A DNA stretch of 64,000 nt from Lactifluus volemus (taxonomy: Eukaryota; Basidiomycota; Agaricomycetes; Russulales; Russulaceae), in NCBI GenBank assembly GCA_022376515.1, contig WTXI01000025.1, positions 186,001 to 250,000 of the forward strand, read 5' to 3'. Shown here piece by piece: positions 10,114 to 20,196 of the stretch. Each line of letters starts with the position of its first letter. Within the stretch, counting starts at the first letter, position 1. Under the pieces are notes generated by a model. It saw nothing but the letters and a program-made list of their open reading frames with translations, made no database searches and was not told the DNA's origin. A program made the position numbers and the translations under genes.

Positions 10114-11432
10114 TCGTCTTTTAGCATGCTGTCCATGAGCTCTTCACGCTGCTCCCTGGTCATTCCTCTGACTTTCCCTAGGAAGTCTTTCTTGTCATCG
10201 TCTTCTTCCTCCGGTTCTTCGCTTGGCACTGCGGTAGTAGCTTCTTTTGCTACTACGCGTTTGGGTGCGGTCTTCCAAGTGTTCGCCTTCCCCTTCTTCT
10301 TGGGGCAGACTCTGGCCATGTGCCCGGTTTCTTTGCAGAAGAAGCAAGCTCCTTTTTTCATGAGGTTGTCTTTCTCTGCATCTGTCATGGCGTTGACTTG
10401 GACGTTGTCCACGTCCATGGCGTTGGAGCGTCGGTCCTTCTGTCTGTTCTTGGCGCGTTCCTGCCAGGTGCGTCTGCCGTCTTTGCTTTCTTTGTACTTC
10501 TTGACACGTTCCTGGAATCCATGTGCGCCCCACTCCGCCCATTTAGCTTGCTCGGCTCTTGCCGCATCTGCCCACTGCTGGAAGGTGCGCGGGGCTGGGT
10601 TGATGTGGTAGAGGGCGTTGTGTAGTGCTTGTTGGAGTCCTTGTCGGAACATGATGATGGTCCCCTTGTCTTGAAGGCTTCTGTTCGCCTTCCTGGCAAG
10701 TTCCGTGAAGTCACTGATGTAGGTGTCTAGTTCTCCTCCTTTCATCTGAAGGTTGGAGAGGTTTCTCTCTGCGTTCTGTTCTGCTGCTGTGTCCTGGAAT
10801 GCGCTCCTGAATTCGTCTGCGAAAGTGTCCCACAGCCATTGGTTATCATAACCGACTGGGTTCACGTTTCGCGTCGTGACGTTGTGGAGCCATTGGACTT
10901 GAGTCCTATTCCAGTTGGCGACTTTGGGTCCCTTGATGTAAGACAGACAGTTGGCAACCCTTTGGTAGGGAAGGGCGAAGGCGTAGTTAAAGGTGTTGTT
11001 AAGGCAGAAGAGGTTCCATTCGTCCATGAAGTCATCTGCTTTCTGCCTGTCTCCATCAAAGATGGTGGGTGGCCGTCCTGTGGGCGCTCCCATAAGGTAG
11101 CCTGGCCCTGGCATCGGTCCTTGTGGCAGTCCACCTCCTGGGGGTCCACCTCCTGGGGGTCCGACTGGGGGCCAGCCTGGGGGACCTCCTCCATGGGGCG
11201 GGCCTTGAGGCGGTCCTTGTGGCGGGCCTTGAGGCGGTCCTTGAGGCGGGCCTGGGGGCGGTGCTCCCCCTTGATTGAGCACCCATCCTTGACCTGCGAC
11301 TGGGGGAAGCGGTCCTTCCCCCCTTATCGCTCGGTTGGCTGTAACTGTTGGTGCTTCAGTCATGGTGGCTCTGACTTGTATCGGTTCTGGTTCTATCGTG
11401 ATGGCGTCTACCTGTTCTGCCAAGTGGGTCAT
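10104..11432 (-). CDS. gag: Gag of element B
   Basis: 442 residues from the Met at 11432. A short N-terminal region is followed by a Pro/Gly/Gln tract with repeated GPPQ units (about 50-95) written in near-identical 12-base repeats at 11200-11260. A capsid-like middle follows (…WNLFCLNNTFNYAF…, …DTYISDFTELARKANRS…). The CCHC knuckle CFFCKETGHMARVC is at 363-376, followed by a basic then acidic tail. It ends at TAG directly after the frameshift heptamer. Assembly and RNA packaging are by family. Confidence 0.92.
   Translation of the reverse strand: MTHLAEQVDAITIEPEPIQVRATMTEAPTVTANRAIRGEGPLPPVAGQGWVLNQGGAPPPGPPQGPPQGPPQGPPQGPPHGGGPPGWPPVGPPGGGPPGGGLPQGPMPGPGYLMGAPTGRPPTIFDGDRQKADDFMDEWNLFCLNNTFNYAFALPYQRVANCLSYIKGPKVANWNRTQVQWLHNVTTRNVNPVGYDNQWLWDTFADEFRSAFQDTAAEQNAERNLSNLQMKGGELDTYISDFTELARKANRSLQDKGTIIMFRQGLQQALHNALYHINPAPRTFQQWADAARAEQAKWAEWGAHGFQERVKKYKESKDGRRTWQERAKNRQKDRRSNAMDVDNVQVNAMTDAEKDNLMKKGACFFCKETGHMARVCPKKKGKANTWKTAPKRVVAKEATTAVPSEEPEEEDDDKKDFLGKVRGMTREQREELMDSMLKDEGF
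10107..10113 (-). promoter_or_regulatory. -1 ribosomal frameshift heptamer G GGT TTT, element B
   Basis: The last gag codons are GAG GGT TTT followed at once by TAG (10104-10106). G GGU UUU fits the X XXY YYZ slip rule; moving back one base reads …GFLGGSNPPAWERA… into the protease. A downstream stimulatory structure was not worked out. Confidence 0.75.
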
Positions 11433-11527
11433 CGGGGTGTTCGCTGGTGGTTCTTGGTAGGAGTGGGTGGACAGAGGGGTCGTTGGCTCCGGTTCCCCTG
11501 TGCTCCCATCGTCTTCACTGTCCTCCC

Positions 11528-11842
11528 TTATTGCATTAAGAGCGCGGTTGTAGGGTGTTGGGCATCGTTTTCACGCCACCATCCTGCCCCTGCTGCTTCA
11601 TTGAGCCTGAACGCGGGGCAGGATTTGAGTATTTCGTGGTGACGTAGTACGGCGTGCCAGACGTCGTTGATGAACTCTACGCGGACCGACTCTCCTTCTT
11701 GTGCTACGCAGTAACACCGGTCTGTGGGGTTCCAGTATATACTGCCTTTTACGTGCGCAGGTAAGTCGTCGTTGTATCGGGTGGGCACCGGGATCAGTGT
11801 TTCGTCGTCGGGGAATTCTATTCGGAGGAGGGTCGCGCTCAT
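11528..11842 (-). CDS. Leader ORF 2 of element B, unknown function
   Basis: 104 residues, MSATLLRIEF…, between leader ORF 1 and gag. The block VKGSIYWN resembles the KGSIRF block in the element A gag-N region, so it seems to be a conserved module that is separate here and fused to gag in A. Rich in Trp and His; no known motif. If translated, it needs reinitiation or a separate message. Confidence 0.6.
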   Translation of the reverse strand: MSATLLRIEFPDDETLIPVPTRYNDDLPAHVKGSIYWNPTDRCYCVAQEGESVRVEFINDVWHAVLRHHEILKSCPAFRLNEAAGAGWWRENDAQHPTTALLMQ

Positions 11843-11897
11843 ATTGCAACTGCAAGTACGCTGACTTCTGAGGCAGTTCTGGCAAAGGGATGAGAAT

Positions 11898-12164
11898 CTA
11901 GGTGCCGTCGTGTTCTAATTCCGGGTCAAGTGTTTCCAATAGGATCGTCTCGCTTCTGTAGTCTTCTAGACCGTCGCTCAGAATCTCGTCTGCTTGCTCG
12001 ATGGTCTGAGCAAGTTCGTGGAGTTCCGTCTGGAGCCTTCGCTTCTTTTCACCTGTAGCTAGGTCAAGTAGGAGGAGTACTGTGTAGTATTCCTCTTCCG
12101 CGGAGATCCAGATGGCAAGCGCCTCTACCAGATATTCAATGCGGTCGTTCGGGGGTTCTGCCAC
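11898..12164 (-). CDS. Leader ORF 1 of element B, unknown function
   Basis: 88 residues, MAEPPNDRIEYL…, strongly acidic and predicted helical (heptad-like LQTELHELAQTIEQADEIL). It is the first ATG ORF after the primer site, 19 bases downstream of it. Element A has a similarly placed 101-residue ORF. A coiled-coil leader peptide is possible; function unknown. Confidence 0.6.
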   Translation of the reverse strand: MAEPPNDRIEYLVEALAIWISAEEEYYTVLLLLDLATGEKKRRLQTELHELAQTIEQADEILSDGLEDYRSETILLETLDPELEHDGT

Positions 12165-12182
12165 CTTTCAGTGGTGTGTGGG

Positions 12183-12193
12183 AGCTTGGACTT
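12183..12193 (-). promoter_or_regulatory. Primer-binding site of element B (self-priming type)
   Basis: One base inside the 5' LTR. Sense AAGTCCAAGCT is perfectly complementary over 11 bases to AGCTTGGACTT in the LTR R-like region. In Tf1/Sushi-type elements the 5' end of the transcript folds back to prime reverse transcription in this way. No TGG tRNA-type site is seen. Confidence 0.7.
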
Positions 12194-12194
12194 A

Positions 12195-12639
12195 TGTTAG
12201 GGACTAGCTGTTCCTAGTTCCTAAGATAGGATCAAGTTATTCAGGAGGACCAACAGAGACGCGAGTCTAGGTTGGGTCTAGCTAAGTTATAGCACTTAGA
12301 GGGCTTCGAGAGAGAGAGGGATCACAAGGGGATTTGTGAGGAGGTTCAAGAGGCTAGTATTGGAGAGAAGTCCAAGCTGGAGAGCAAGGACACAAGTCGA
12401 GGAGTCTTTATATACTGTACAGGGCAAAGGGCGAGTGACATCGGTAATGATGTCATGAGCCTGGGTCTAACTACGACGTCATCGAAGTTCTAGGCTAATG
12501 ATGTCATAAGAGTCACTGTGAGTCATGAACACGCTGTTCTGTGTCGTACAAGGTGAGGCTCTGTCCGTAAGCGAGAATGTAGACGGAAATGAAAAACGTG
12601 AGGCAACAGGGAGGCAAAGGTCCAGACGAATCCGTAACA
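12195..12639 (-). repeat. 5' LTR of element B (445 bp)
   Basis: TG...CA ends, followed on the + strand by the TGTCT target duplication. A further solo copy of this LTR family is at 36595-37040. Confidence 0.95.
12368..12414 (-). promoter_or_regulatory. LTR core promoter and start-site seed, element B
   Basis: Minus strand: TATATAAA at 12414-12407. About 36 bases further on comes AGCTTGGACTT (12378-12368), which is the exact complement of the primer site. Transcription is predicted to start at or near that A. Spacing is the same in the A-family LTR fragment at 62567. Start site is inferred, not measured. Confidence 0.6.
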
Positions 12640-12758
12640 TGTCTTCTATCCTCTAGGAATCTGATGCTTCCTTTCTGTTTGGGGGTTAGGTCGTTGTCTT
12701 CTCTGGGGGTGAACCTAGTTCCTAGGTCTTCTTCGTTCGTGTCCCAGATGACAATCAA
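12640..12758 (-). pseudogene. Displaced upstream part of the element A gag frame
   Basis: An open frame (…DLGTRFTPRED…TPKQKGSIRF…) that runs into the element B 5' LTR. If B and one TGTCT duplication are ignored, this frame is in phase with the gag frame on the other side at 4766. It resembles the 104-residue leader ORF of element B around the KGSI block, so in A this module appears fused to gag. No ATG is seen at its start (the first candidate codon is TTG), so the true start is unknown. Confidence 0.6.
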
Positions 12759-13060
12759 AGACCCATCGTTATTCCTGTCCAGCCTTGCGTATGGAAGGCG
12801 ATGTGGTCCCCCGGGAGGTAGAGGATCAGTGTGTTTCCTTGTTCAGACTGGAACAACTCTGTTCCTGCACCCAAGATTGTTTCTAGGTGCCCAATGGTGC
12901 GTACACAGGAAATGCTGACTTCTTTCCAGCACCTTTGCTCCAATCTTCTTTTGGCGTTATACTGTTTCTGTATTGCCTCGTTCTTGTTCAAGTGAGCATC
13001 AATCAATAATTCTTTGATTTGCAGATAGGTTGGTTGTTGTAGATAGTCCCAAGTGAACAT
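12755..13060 (-). CDS. Small leader ORF of element A, function unknown
   Basis: 101 residues starting MFTWDYLQQPTYL, with a charged helical middle (…KNEAIQKQYNAKRRLEQRCWKE…). It is the first ORF after the 5' LTR and primer site, about 20 bases downstream of the LTR. Element B has an ORF of similar size and charge in the same place (11898-12164). I recognise no domain. It could be a degraded leader peptide or part of a split gag. Confidence 0.5.
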   Translation of the reverse strand: MFTWDYLQQPTYLQIKELLIDAHLNKNEAIQKQYNAKRRLEQRCWKEVSISCVRTIGHLETILGAGTELFQSEQGNTLILYLPGDHIAFHTQGWTGITMGL

Positions 13061-13071
13061 CTACTGGTGAG

Positions 13072-13083
13072 AGCTTCAGCTTT
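13072..13083 (-). promoter_or_regulatory. Primer-binding site of element A, self-complementary to its LTR
   Basis: Directly abuts the 5' LTR. Sense sequence AAAGCTGAAGCT. It does not begin TGG, as a tRNA-primed site would. Its complement, AGCTTCAGCTTT, occurs as AGCTTCGGCTTT in the element's own LTR (13319-13330, one G:U pair) and exactly in the plus-strand LTR fragment near 62838. This fits Tf1-type self-priming. Confidence 0.65.
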
Positions 13084-13601
13084 TGTTACGGCTCCACTGG
13101 GGCCAGGTCCCAACAAGGGTTCGGTTGTTCTGGTCTCTCCAAAGACCTGGACTCAGGGTTGCACCAGGGCAACGACATGCAGAGTCCTGGGGTGTTATAG
13201 CACACCCACCAAGCTTCAAGGGCCTTATTAGGGTGTTTAGGAGGGTAAGAGAAAAGAGGGGATAAGAGGAGAGGACTTGTTCTGTTTCAGAGGAGAGTGA
13301 AGCAAGTGGATTCAGGTTAAAGCCGAAGCTGGGGTACAAGCTACCAGCTAAGGCCTACTTATACAGTTTATGCTAATTGTTCTACTAAACTAGGGTGGAC
13401 AATAAGCAGGGGGTCACGAACAATGGAAACAAAGAACAATGGAGACTCGGGACAATAACACTGGACTAAAATGGGACGGACAATAGCACAACAGAACAAT
13501 AGAACAGTCAGCACAATAGAGACAATGTGGACAGGACGTCATCAGGATGAGTAAGTGGGTTAGGGAAGCATAAGGTCTAACTTGTCCTGCATTCCGTAAC
13601 A
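13084..13601 (-). repeat. 5' LTR of element A (518 bp)
   Basis: Begins TGTTACGG and ends CCGTAACA on the + strand, so it has TG...CA ends. The minus strand carries TGTATAAGT (13357-13366) as a TATA-like box, followed by the self-priming seed at 13319-13330. Copies of the same LTR occur at 59516-61567 (interrupted solo LTR with CTACA duplication) and 62567-62879 (opposite strand). Confidence 0.9.
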
Positions 13602-13633
13602 CGGCCTGTCTGCATGTGCCTTGCCTCTTCCAA

Positions 13634-14241
13634 TGTTATGGACTGACACATGTTTGCTGACTCATACTGTACATTTTCAAACTGATAACTCATTTCTAAT
13701 GACTCCCTTGCTTATGTGAATGGACTGCCAATCGCTTTGTTTCAGATCCCTTACTTATTTCTCTCACGATACAGCCTCGTATAGCACTGTACAGCCACAA
13801 GTAACAGCCACATGCACAGGATGACTCGCTGATTCCTGAAACATGTTTCAAACCCTGAAAGCTGTACAAAGGTCACAGCCCCTATGGCTGTGCACATAGC
13901 CTTGTTCTTCTTCTATATGGACCCTGTACTTTCTGCCCTAGAGACCTTAAGTCTCAGTTTTGTTTTGCAATCCAAGTCTTCTATCTATTAGAACCTTGCT
14001 TGCCTAGAAGCATCAGACCTGAGAGAACCCTCTTGACATCACGCTCTTCGACTTCTTGATACTTTGGTCTCATCCCTGAGCCCAAAGCCCTTGACCTCTG
14101 AAATGCTCTTGACTTAGTTGTTTACTAAGTCTCATCTCTATTGAACCTTTGATCTTGACTTGCACGTCTTGCAAGTCTCGCTCTTAACTTTACGAATGAA
14201 CATACACTTTGTACAAAGGTCCCACTTGAAATCTTAACAGA
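13634..14241 (+). repeat. LTR-like segment with TG...CA ends
   Basis: Starts TGTTATGG, ends CTTAACA, with CTATATGG near 13913 as a possible TATA box. No matching flanking duplication (TCCAA versus GAGGA), and I see no second copy, so this is only a suspicion. Confidence 0.25.
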
Positions 14242-16390
14242 GGAGGTGGTGGTGGTGGAGGAACAATCTATATATAAAAATGTAAATTTAGTATAAACCA
14301 ACAAATTTTAATAATTAATAAACTTACATGAAACACTTTATCAGCAAATGTTAGAGCAGGAGCAACAGTAGGGGCAGCAGGGGCAAGAGCCGGGGCAGGG
14401 GTAAGGATACAGGAGCAGGAGCAAGAACAGAAGCAAGAGCAGGGGCAGGGGCAAGAATAGGAAAAGGAGCAGGAGCCATCTTAATAAATTATATTTAGTT
14501 TATGTATCAAAGACCATAAAGATGTAAAAACTCACAGGAGCAAGAGCAGGATGTCGTGAGCATCTAGTCACTAGGGGAATGAGAGGAGCAGCTGCAAGTC
14601 AAGCAGCCAAATCAGCAGCCAAATGACAATATGTTTGGCCATCAAAGGTAATAGTGCAAGTGTTACAATGTGTGCTCAGCAAAAATATAATTGCTACTTG
14701 TTCATCTCATAGCTAACCTGTTACAATGTGTGCTACTCGAAAGAGTCAGAAACTTGTGTTACAAGAAGATGAACAGCTAAAGAGAAAAAACTCACCTCAG
14801 CAAAAATGTAATTGCTAAGGGAAAGAAAAAAGAGAGACGCAGGTCATGTTTATGTACTGCTTGTACTATGAATGCCATGTGAAAAGTTTGGTGAAGTAGA
14901 ATATACTCGAAAACCTTGGAGTAGGGAAAGGAAAACCCAAGTGGGGTAGCAAGTGTACAAAATAGTCTAAAGTATGAAACAAAGACACGAAGTGATCACC
15001 CATGAGGGTGGTCTGTGCACAGCCACTTTAGGGCTAGTCAACAAGATGAAATCACAACAGCAAGGAGGTGCAGAGGGGACTCTACATTGTTCAGGAGAAC
15101 CTATAATACATTAGTTCCGCTCTTCAATACATGCAGCTTGTTGAGAACGCTGAAGAGAGGTAAGAGGTGTTGATAGAAGAGCCAAAGGAGGGGTAGAGGG
15201 TGGTATAGCAGCAGATTCGGGTTCTGCACTGACTAGAGGAGGCGTAGAGGAGGGATTTGGGGGCATGCTTGCTCCTGATAGAAAGAAAAGGGAGAGGGGG
15301 GAAAGGGAAGGGGAAAAGAGCCAGGAAACCAAAGGAAAAGGCCAGAAGTCCAAGGAAAGGGCCAAATATCCATGGGAAAGGACCAAAAGTGGACAATCAA
15401 ATCCTTACAAAAATAAGGGAAATCAGAGATAACAGCAGCAGTTGATAGTGGAGCATATATGAGAGGTAACTGAGTTGTGATATGAAATCACAACTGTGGT
15501 ATAAAACCACCCCACCAACTCAATCTCCCTGCACACTGTACCCAAAAAGAGGTCCACTTCTTTTCAAGAGACTTAACAACCGGCAGACAACCTGTGTTGA
15601 ACAGAAAAGCCAGGGAAGTAGGACTTTTCAGGGTATCACCTTGATCATCAAATTTTCTAAGAACCTAAAAGCCCATCAAAAAAAAACCACAGGAAGGACC
15701 ACCTAAGTACCAAAAAGGTGTCGAGATTGCGATCGTGATGTGAGTACGATTAGTAAATCACTATATATTCCTTCATTTAGACTTTCAGTACCTAGGCTAG
15801 CTAGAGCACTAGTTTAGCATATTTGTGTCCGCAGATGGACTCTCCCGTTTTTATCCCCTTTAGTATACATGCCTATCTGGCCTTTAGGGCCTTATATACC
15901 TTCTTTAGTAGACCGTAGGCCCCTCAGTTCTCGTGCTGACAGCGCACGAGTGTACTGAGGTGAGAACCACTCGTTTTGCTTAGTTACACTTACTCACTTA
16001 AGGTAGAATACTCTATTCTTGTCCCTTAGGTGAATATATCCAGTTCTCGTGCTGACAGCGTGCAAGTGTACTGAGAATACTCTATTCTTGTCCCTTAGGA
16101 CAACCTCACAGTCGCTAAATTAACTATAAAAGGTGTGTCAGTAAGCAAGCAAAGTCACAGGCTAAGGTGCATACCTGAAATGAGGCCCCAAAAACATGTA
16201 AAGGGAAGAGGTGAGATAAGTGGTGAAAGTGGTAAAAGCTAAGGGATATAAGATAAGATTTTAATTTTTATGCAGTGAAAGGAACAAAACATGCCTTTGT
16301 ACAATCAGAATATGATAGGTTTGGAGAGAGAAAGGGGAACAAAAATTGTTAAGGGAGCAGAGAAAGGGAAGGGAGATGAGAAGATAAAGT
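14242..16390. other. Gene-free stretch with low-complexity GGAGCA-type repeats
   Basis: No supportable gene. 14340-14480 holds an irregular GGAGCA/GGGGCA/AGAGCA hexamer array. 15770-16100 holds hairpin repeats listed separately. The small ORFs here have no recognisable content. Confidence 0.6.
15922..15960. repeat. Strong hairpin, repeated near 16040
   Basis: CCTCAGT and ACTGAGG form an outer stem around an inner stem CTCGTGC/GCACGAG with loop TGACAGC. A degenerate second copy starts at 16040 (CAGTTCTCGTGCTGACAGCG). Each is associated with the 24-base sequence beginning GAATACTCTATTC (about 16006 and 16074). Confidence 0.6.
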
Positions 16391-16559
16391 TGAAGAGTTT
16401 GTGAGCTGTGTATGTGAAAATTTTTCATCGAGTGATGTTAAGACAACACTTAGTCACAGCTTCCTTCCTTTTTTGAACAATGGAGTAACTGGGATGGCCA
16501 TGGTGTGTGGAAGTTCTGGCTTACTCAGATTCTCCTTCCTTTTTTGGCTGCTAAAAGCA

Positions 16560-16646
16560 GGAAGGGTCGCTGACCAACTGCTGACCAATATACCTTTTTT
16601 GGTAATCAACTTCCTTTTTTGGCGACAGTTCTGTTTTATATTATGG
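16560..16646 (-). mobile_element. Truncated mini-Helitron-like fragment
   Basis: Minus-strand start TCCATAATATAAAACAG preceded by A, as in the two complete mini-Helitrons at 23937 and 28800, followed by the shared CCAAAAAAGGAAGT-type body. The hairpin 3' end is not present. Confidence 0.45.
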
Positions 16647-17221
16647 ATGTCAAGACTTAAGGGAATTTATCATTGTTTGGTAAGTCTTTGATATATCTTG
16701 TGTTTCATTTTATGAAAAAAAGAAAAGGTACTAACTTTCAAAAACATTTTTTGTAGTGTCATAATTTCTCATCATTTGTTATCATAATGGGATTTTGTAA
16801 CAACATCTTTTTTCTCATCTTAAAACAAGTTATGACAGCTCCACTGTGTCTACAAACAAGTTCTATCGCTAATGTAAACCTTGTCTATATCTACTCGTGT
16901 CTATGTCTACATTTGAACTTGTCCCTGTCCACTATTTCCATTTTGGCAAGTTGCAATTGCAATGCAATTTGCTATATATACAAACTCTTACTGGACATGT
17001 CACGTGTCGATAGATGGTCTTACACAATCTCTTGAGTTATGTATGGATTGCTTCAGATAACCCTTTATCAATATGGGCTATGTTACAGTTTTGTACGTGA
17101 ATACTCATGCAAGTTGGTATTTGTTATTTTTGTCATCATTTTCACCATTTGGGTGTTCTTGACCCATTTTCGTCGTAGTCTGTGTTGTGCCCCCTTTTTT
17201 GCTATATGTGGTAGTCTATGA

Positions 17222-18804
17222 TTGATTTGTCTTTGGAGTATGAATGGCCATGTGAGTGCAATAGATAACACGTGTCCAAGATGTCCTTATGGTGGTGGCG
17301 GTCTGCATGAATTCACATTTGCCAAGATTGCACCATATGTCATAAAAGGGTACGCTGGTAGTGCCAAAAACGCATTCACATTCATAGCTCATGGTGATTT
17401 TGACAGTGATAAGGATTACAATGTGAAGGGCTTTATTAAAATAAATATCCCTCTTCGTAATATCGTTGCTCACATGTCAGTTAGAATGATCATGACAATT
17501 GCTAAATTTCATAATTTGGATGTTTTGTCACATGATCCAAAGGCTACTATCATGTCATTGTTTGAAAATCATCACTGTGAAAATTGTGATGACTTGGTCA
17601 CTGTGTTTTCAATTTTCAAAAGTAAAGTTACTTACAATACAATTTGTCAGAGGAGAATGAGAAAATGTAAACTCAATAACCTGAAATTGAGTGAGGAAAC
17701 CATTATTAGTGCACAAAGAGAGCAGCCACAATGCTCATGTTTTGTTTTCCGTTAACAATTCACCTGACCATGCGAATCGTTCTCGTATGTCAAAAAAGAA
17801 AAGACGTGAATCAGCAGTAATATGCTTTCCTTCTTCTCCTCCTGATGAAAGGTTGATATGTGATATTGTCAACAATTTCTGCTCAAAATCTTCACCTGGG
17901 AAAATAGAAGAGTCAGGGTGCGCCATTTGTGGTCTGTTGACTCCATTGTTTAAACTCAGCAGATTAAAATCTGTGAAACAATATCTGTATGTGTTACAGG
18001 TGCAAGGGTAACTAGAGTTGAGAGAAAAAATTCATTAAAGCCTGTTCAAGAGTTCAAAGGCCCTGTTCTTGACTACAGATGCAATCATATATGTGATCAA
18101 TGCTGTAAACAGATACGAAATGGTCAAGTACCTGAAAATGCATTGGCCAACGGATTGTGGCTTGGTGCAGTTCCTAGTGAACTCTCTAGTTTGAACTTTA
18201 TGGAGCAGTTGTTGGTTGCACATGTATGTCTTAATAGCTGTTTTGTTTGTGTTACAGCGTCAGGGCTTAGGAAAATGACATCACATGTCATTGCATTTGA
18301 GTCACCCATTCCAAAGGTTTACCAATGCTTACCCCCCCCATCGAGGATGTTCAAGATGTTTTGGCTATTTTATTCACTGGGCCATGCTCGCCTATGGAGA
18401 ACAAATACAAGCACGTACCTTTGTTGGTGAGATGCTCATTTATTGTCCATGCACTTGAATGGCTCAAACTAAATAATATATACTACAAAGACCTCGAAAT
18501 CGCTCATGATGAGCTTACGAAGTACCCTGAAGGTGTTCCACCTGTCACAGTCGAATACCAATGCTCATTGACCACTAAAGTGGAAGAGGGAACAAGTTCA
18601 TTCGATAATGGTAAAGGAGAAGGGGTAGAGGATGGAGAGTGCCCTTTCATCATTCATGGTTTAATGAGTGAGCAATATGAGATAATGTCAGTCGAAGCCT
18701 TAAAAGGGATCACCCACAAGCATTCCCCTGGTTATTCCCTTATGGTCTGGGGGGTGTTAGAACAACAATGCTTTCCAACAAAGCGCACAAGTCCCATTTG
18801 TTAA
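17222..18804 (+). pseudogene. Helitron N-terminal region, DUF6570-like
   Basis: Several frames must be joined. 17222-17755 encodes CPRCPYGGGG… and a region ending in a Cys/His pair. 17820-18300 carries paired cysteines (CAICG, CNHICDQCCKQI) followed by LANGLWLGAVPSELSSLNFMEQLLVA, the DUF6570-like signature that precedes Rep in many fungal Helitrons. 18325-18804 continues …FTGPCSPMENKYKHVPLLV…. Frameshifts or small introns near 18010 and 18230 break it. Confidence 0.7.
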
Positions 18805-20102
18805 TGTACCATGACAAATGCTTTCAATATGATGTCTCCTTTCCCTTTGTGGCTTTCAGTTATCTGCAAGTTAAGGTGGCTACAACAGCCAGTTTTTTAC
18901 TTGCAGACACTTCTAAATTTCATGAGATAGCAGATAGACTGTTGGCTGTTAATCAAGACACACTCACATCAATTTCCAAGCATTTGTCTGAGGGTGAGTC
19001 AGTGAACCCATTGACAGAAGATGAAAAATCATGTTTTCAACTTATATGTGATCTTGATCACATAAATGGCAAAGTGCAGGGATCCGTAACATCAAAAAGG
19101 TATATGCATAGTGAAATATGGTCCTTAATTGCATATATGGGTGCTCCAATATGGTATATAACCCTTTCTTGGGCTGATAATAAGCATCCACTATGTTTGT
19201 ATTTTGCCAACAATAAAGAATCATTTAATGTCGACCTTCAGCGAGATAACGATAAACGATTTCACTTGATAGCAAAGAATCCTGTTGCCAGCACAAGGTT
19301 TTTTCATTTTATGATAGAAAGCTTTATTGAGCATGTATTACAGGTTAACAAAAAAGGGCACAGACTATATGGCAATACATCAGTGTATTATGCTACTGTT
19401 GAATAACAAGGGCAGTTGTCCTTACACTTGCATATGCTACTTTAGATATGTGGAACTCTACCACCTGAAGAGATGTGACACAGGATCCTTGATCCTTGCT
19501 CAAAATTCAGAGAGCAATTGGTAGAGTACTTAGAAGGTGCACATTCAGGTGATTTCATGTCTGCTAACTTAAAAGAGGTAGAAGCTGAGGTAAATTGAAT
19601 GTCGACATCAAAAGAATATAGGGATCCAACAGAAACGATGCCTGAGATGCCACCCCAGCCTTGTTCAAACAAAAGGTGTGGTGGTTGTGATCATTGTACT
19701 AATATGGATTCTTGGTGGTCACATTTCAGGTCTGTGACCAACTCATTGTTGTCAAAGTCAAACCTCCACAGATGCTCGAGCACAATGAACAAAGATGGTT
19801 CACAACATAAGGAGCGTGCATTTAAAGGATGTCTTGATAATATATATGGGAAATGTAAAGCAAGATTTCCACGACCTACATATGATTGCACCAATATAGA
19901 TCCTAAAACGGGAAGTATATTCATGAAAAAGGTCGAGCAGTGGTTAAATATGTTCTCTTATCCAGTTATGTACCTTTTCAGATGCAATATGGACATTACT
20001 AGTCTCCAATCAGGTACAGCAATAAAATCTGTTTTGTTGTACATCTCCAACTATGTTACAAAGAGCCCTCTGAAGACATATGTTGTATTTGATGTGATTT
20101 GA
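18768..20102 (+). pseudogene. Helitron Rep (HUH nuclease) domain, broken
   Basis: Helitron_like_N block …GAPIWYITLSWADNKHPLCL…NPVASTRFFHFMIESFIEHVL… (18768-19406). The HUH motif is HLH at 19425-19433. A Cys-rich segment CSNKRCGGCDHC follows near 19660. The Rep tyrosine motif YISNYVTK is near 20040-20063. Interrupted by a stop after 19406 and others. Rep nicks and rejoins single-stranded DNA at the transposon ends (established for Helitrons). Confidence 0.85.
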
Positions 20103-20196
20103 TCAATATTTGACAGAAACACTGATATAGTGTGTGGTAGCAATTCGAATAAGGATAAGGCTCAGAATTTGATGACTAAAATAGTGAATTCTCTCG

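Larger units (their letters stand above)
4767..12639 (-). mobile_element. Ty3/gypsy element B (chromovirus), nearly intact, nested in A
   Basis: A 7873-bp minus-strand element bounded by 445-bp LTRs with TGTTAG...TAACA ends and a perfect 5-bp target duplication TGTCT (4762-4766 and 12640-12644). By eye the LTRs differ at one base (4830 versus 12258), so insertion is recent. Gene order in the sense direction: 88-aa ORF, 104-aa ORF, gag, -1 frameshift, pol (PR-RT-RH-IN-chromodomain), then a 425-aa ORF before the polypurine tract. Only two stops interrupt pol. The empty target site is represented by the related copy near 25795-25820, which aligns across the junction without a gap. Confidence 0.96.
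1..13601 (-). mobile_element. Ty3/gypsy element A (chromovirus-like), 3' end outside window
   Basis: A minus-strand LTR retrotransposon. Its 5' LTR (13084-13601), primer site, leader ORF, gag and pol up to the integrase C-terminus are inside the window; its 3' LTR lies to the left of base 1, so its own target duplication cannot be checked. Element B (4767-12639) sits inside its leader/gag N-terminal region. The element is old: pol has ten in-frame stops and gag one. Related material of the same family is at 23341-25845 (a decayed internal copy), 59516-61567 (solo LTR) and 62567-62879 (LTR fragment). Confidence 0.93.

Noticed and set aside
10839..11642. 267-aa plus-strand ORF
   Set aside because: Antisense to element B gag.
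13084..13601. Target duplication for element A
   Set aside because: Its 3' LTR is outside the window, so none can be shown.
15922..15960. tRNA gene
   Set aside because: A hairpin only; no cloverleaf, A box or B box.
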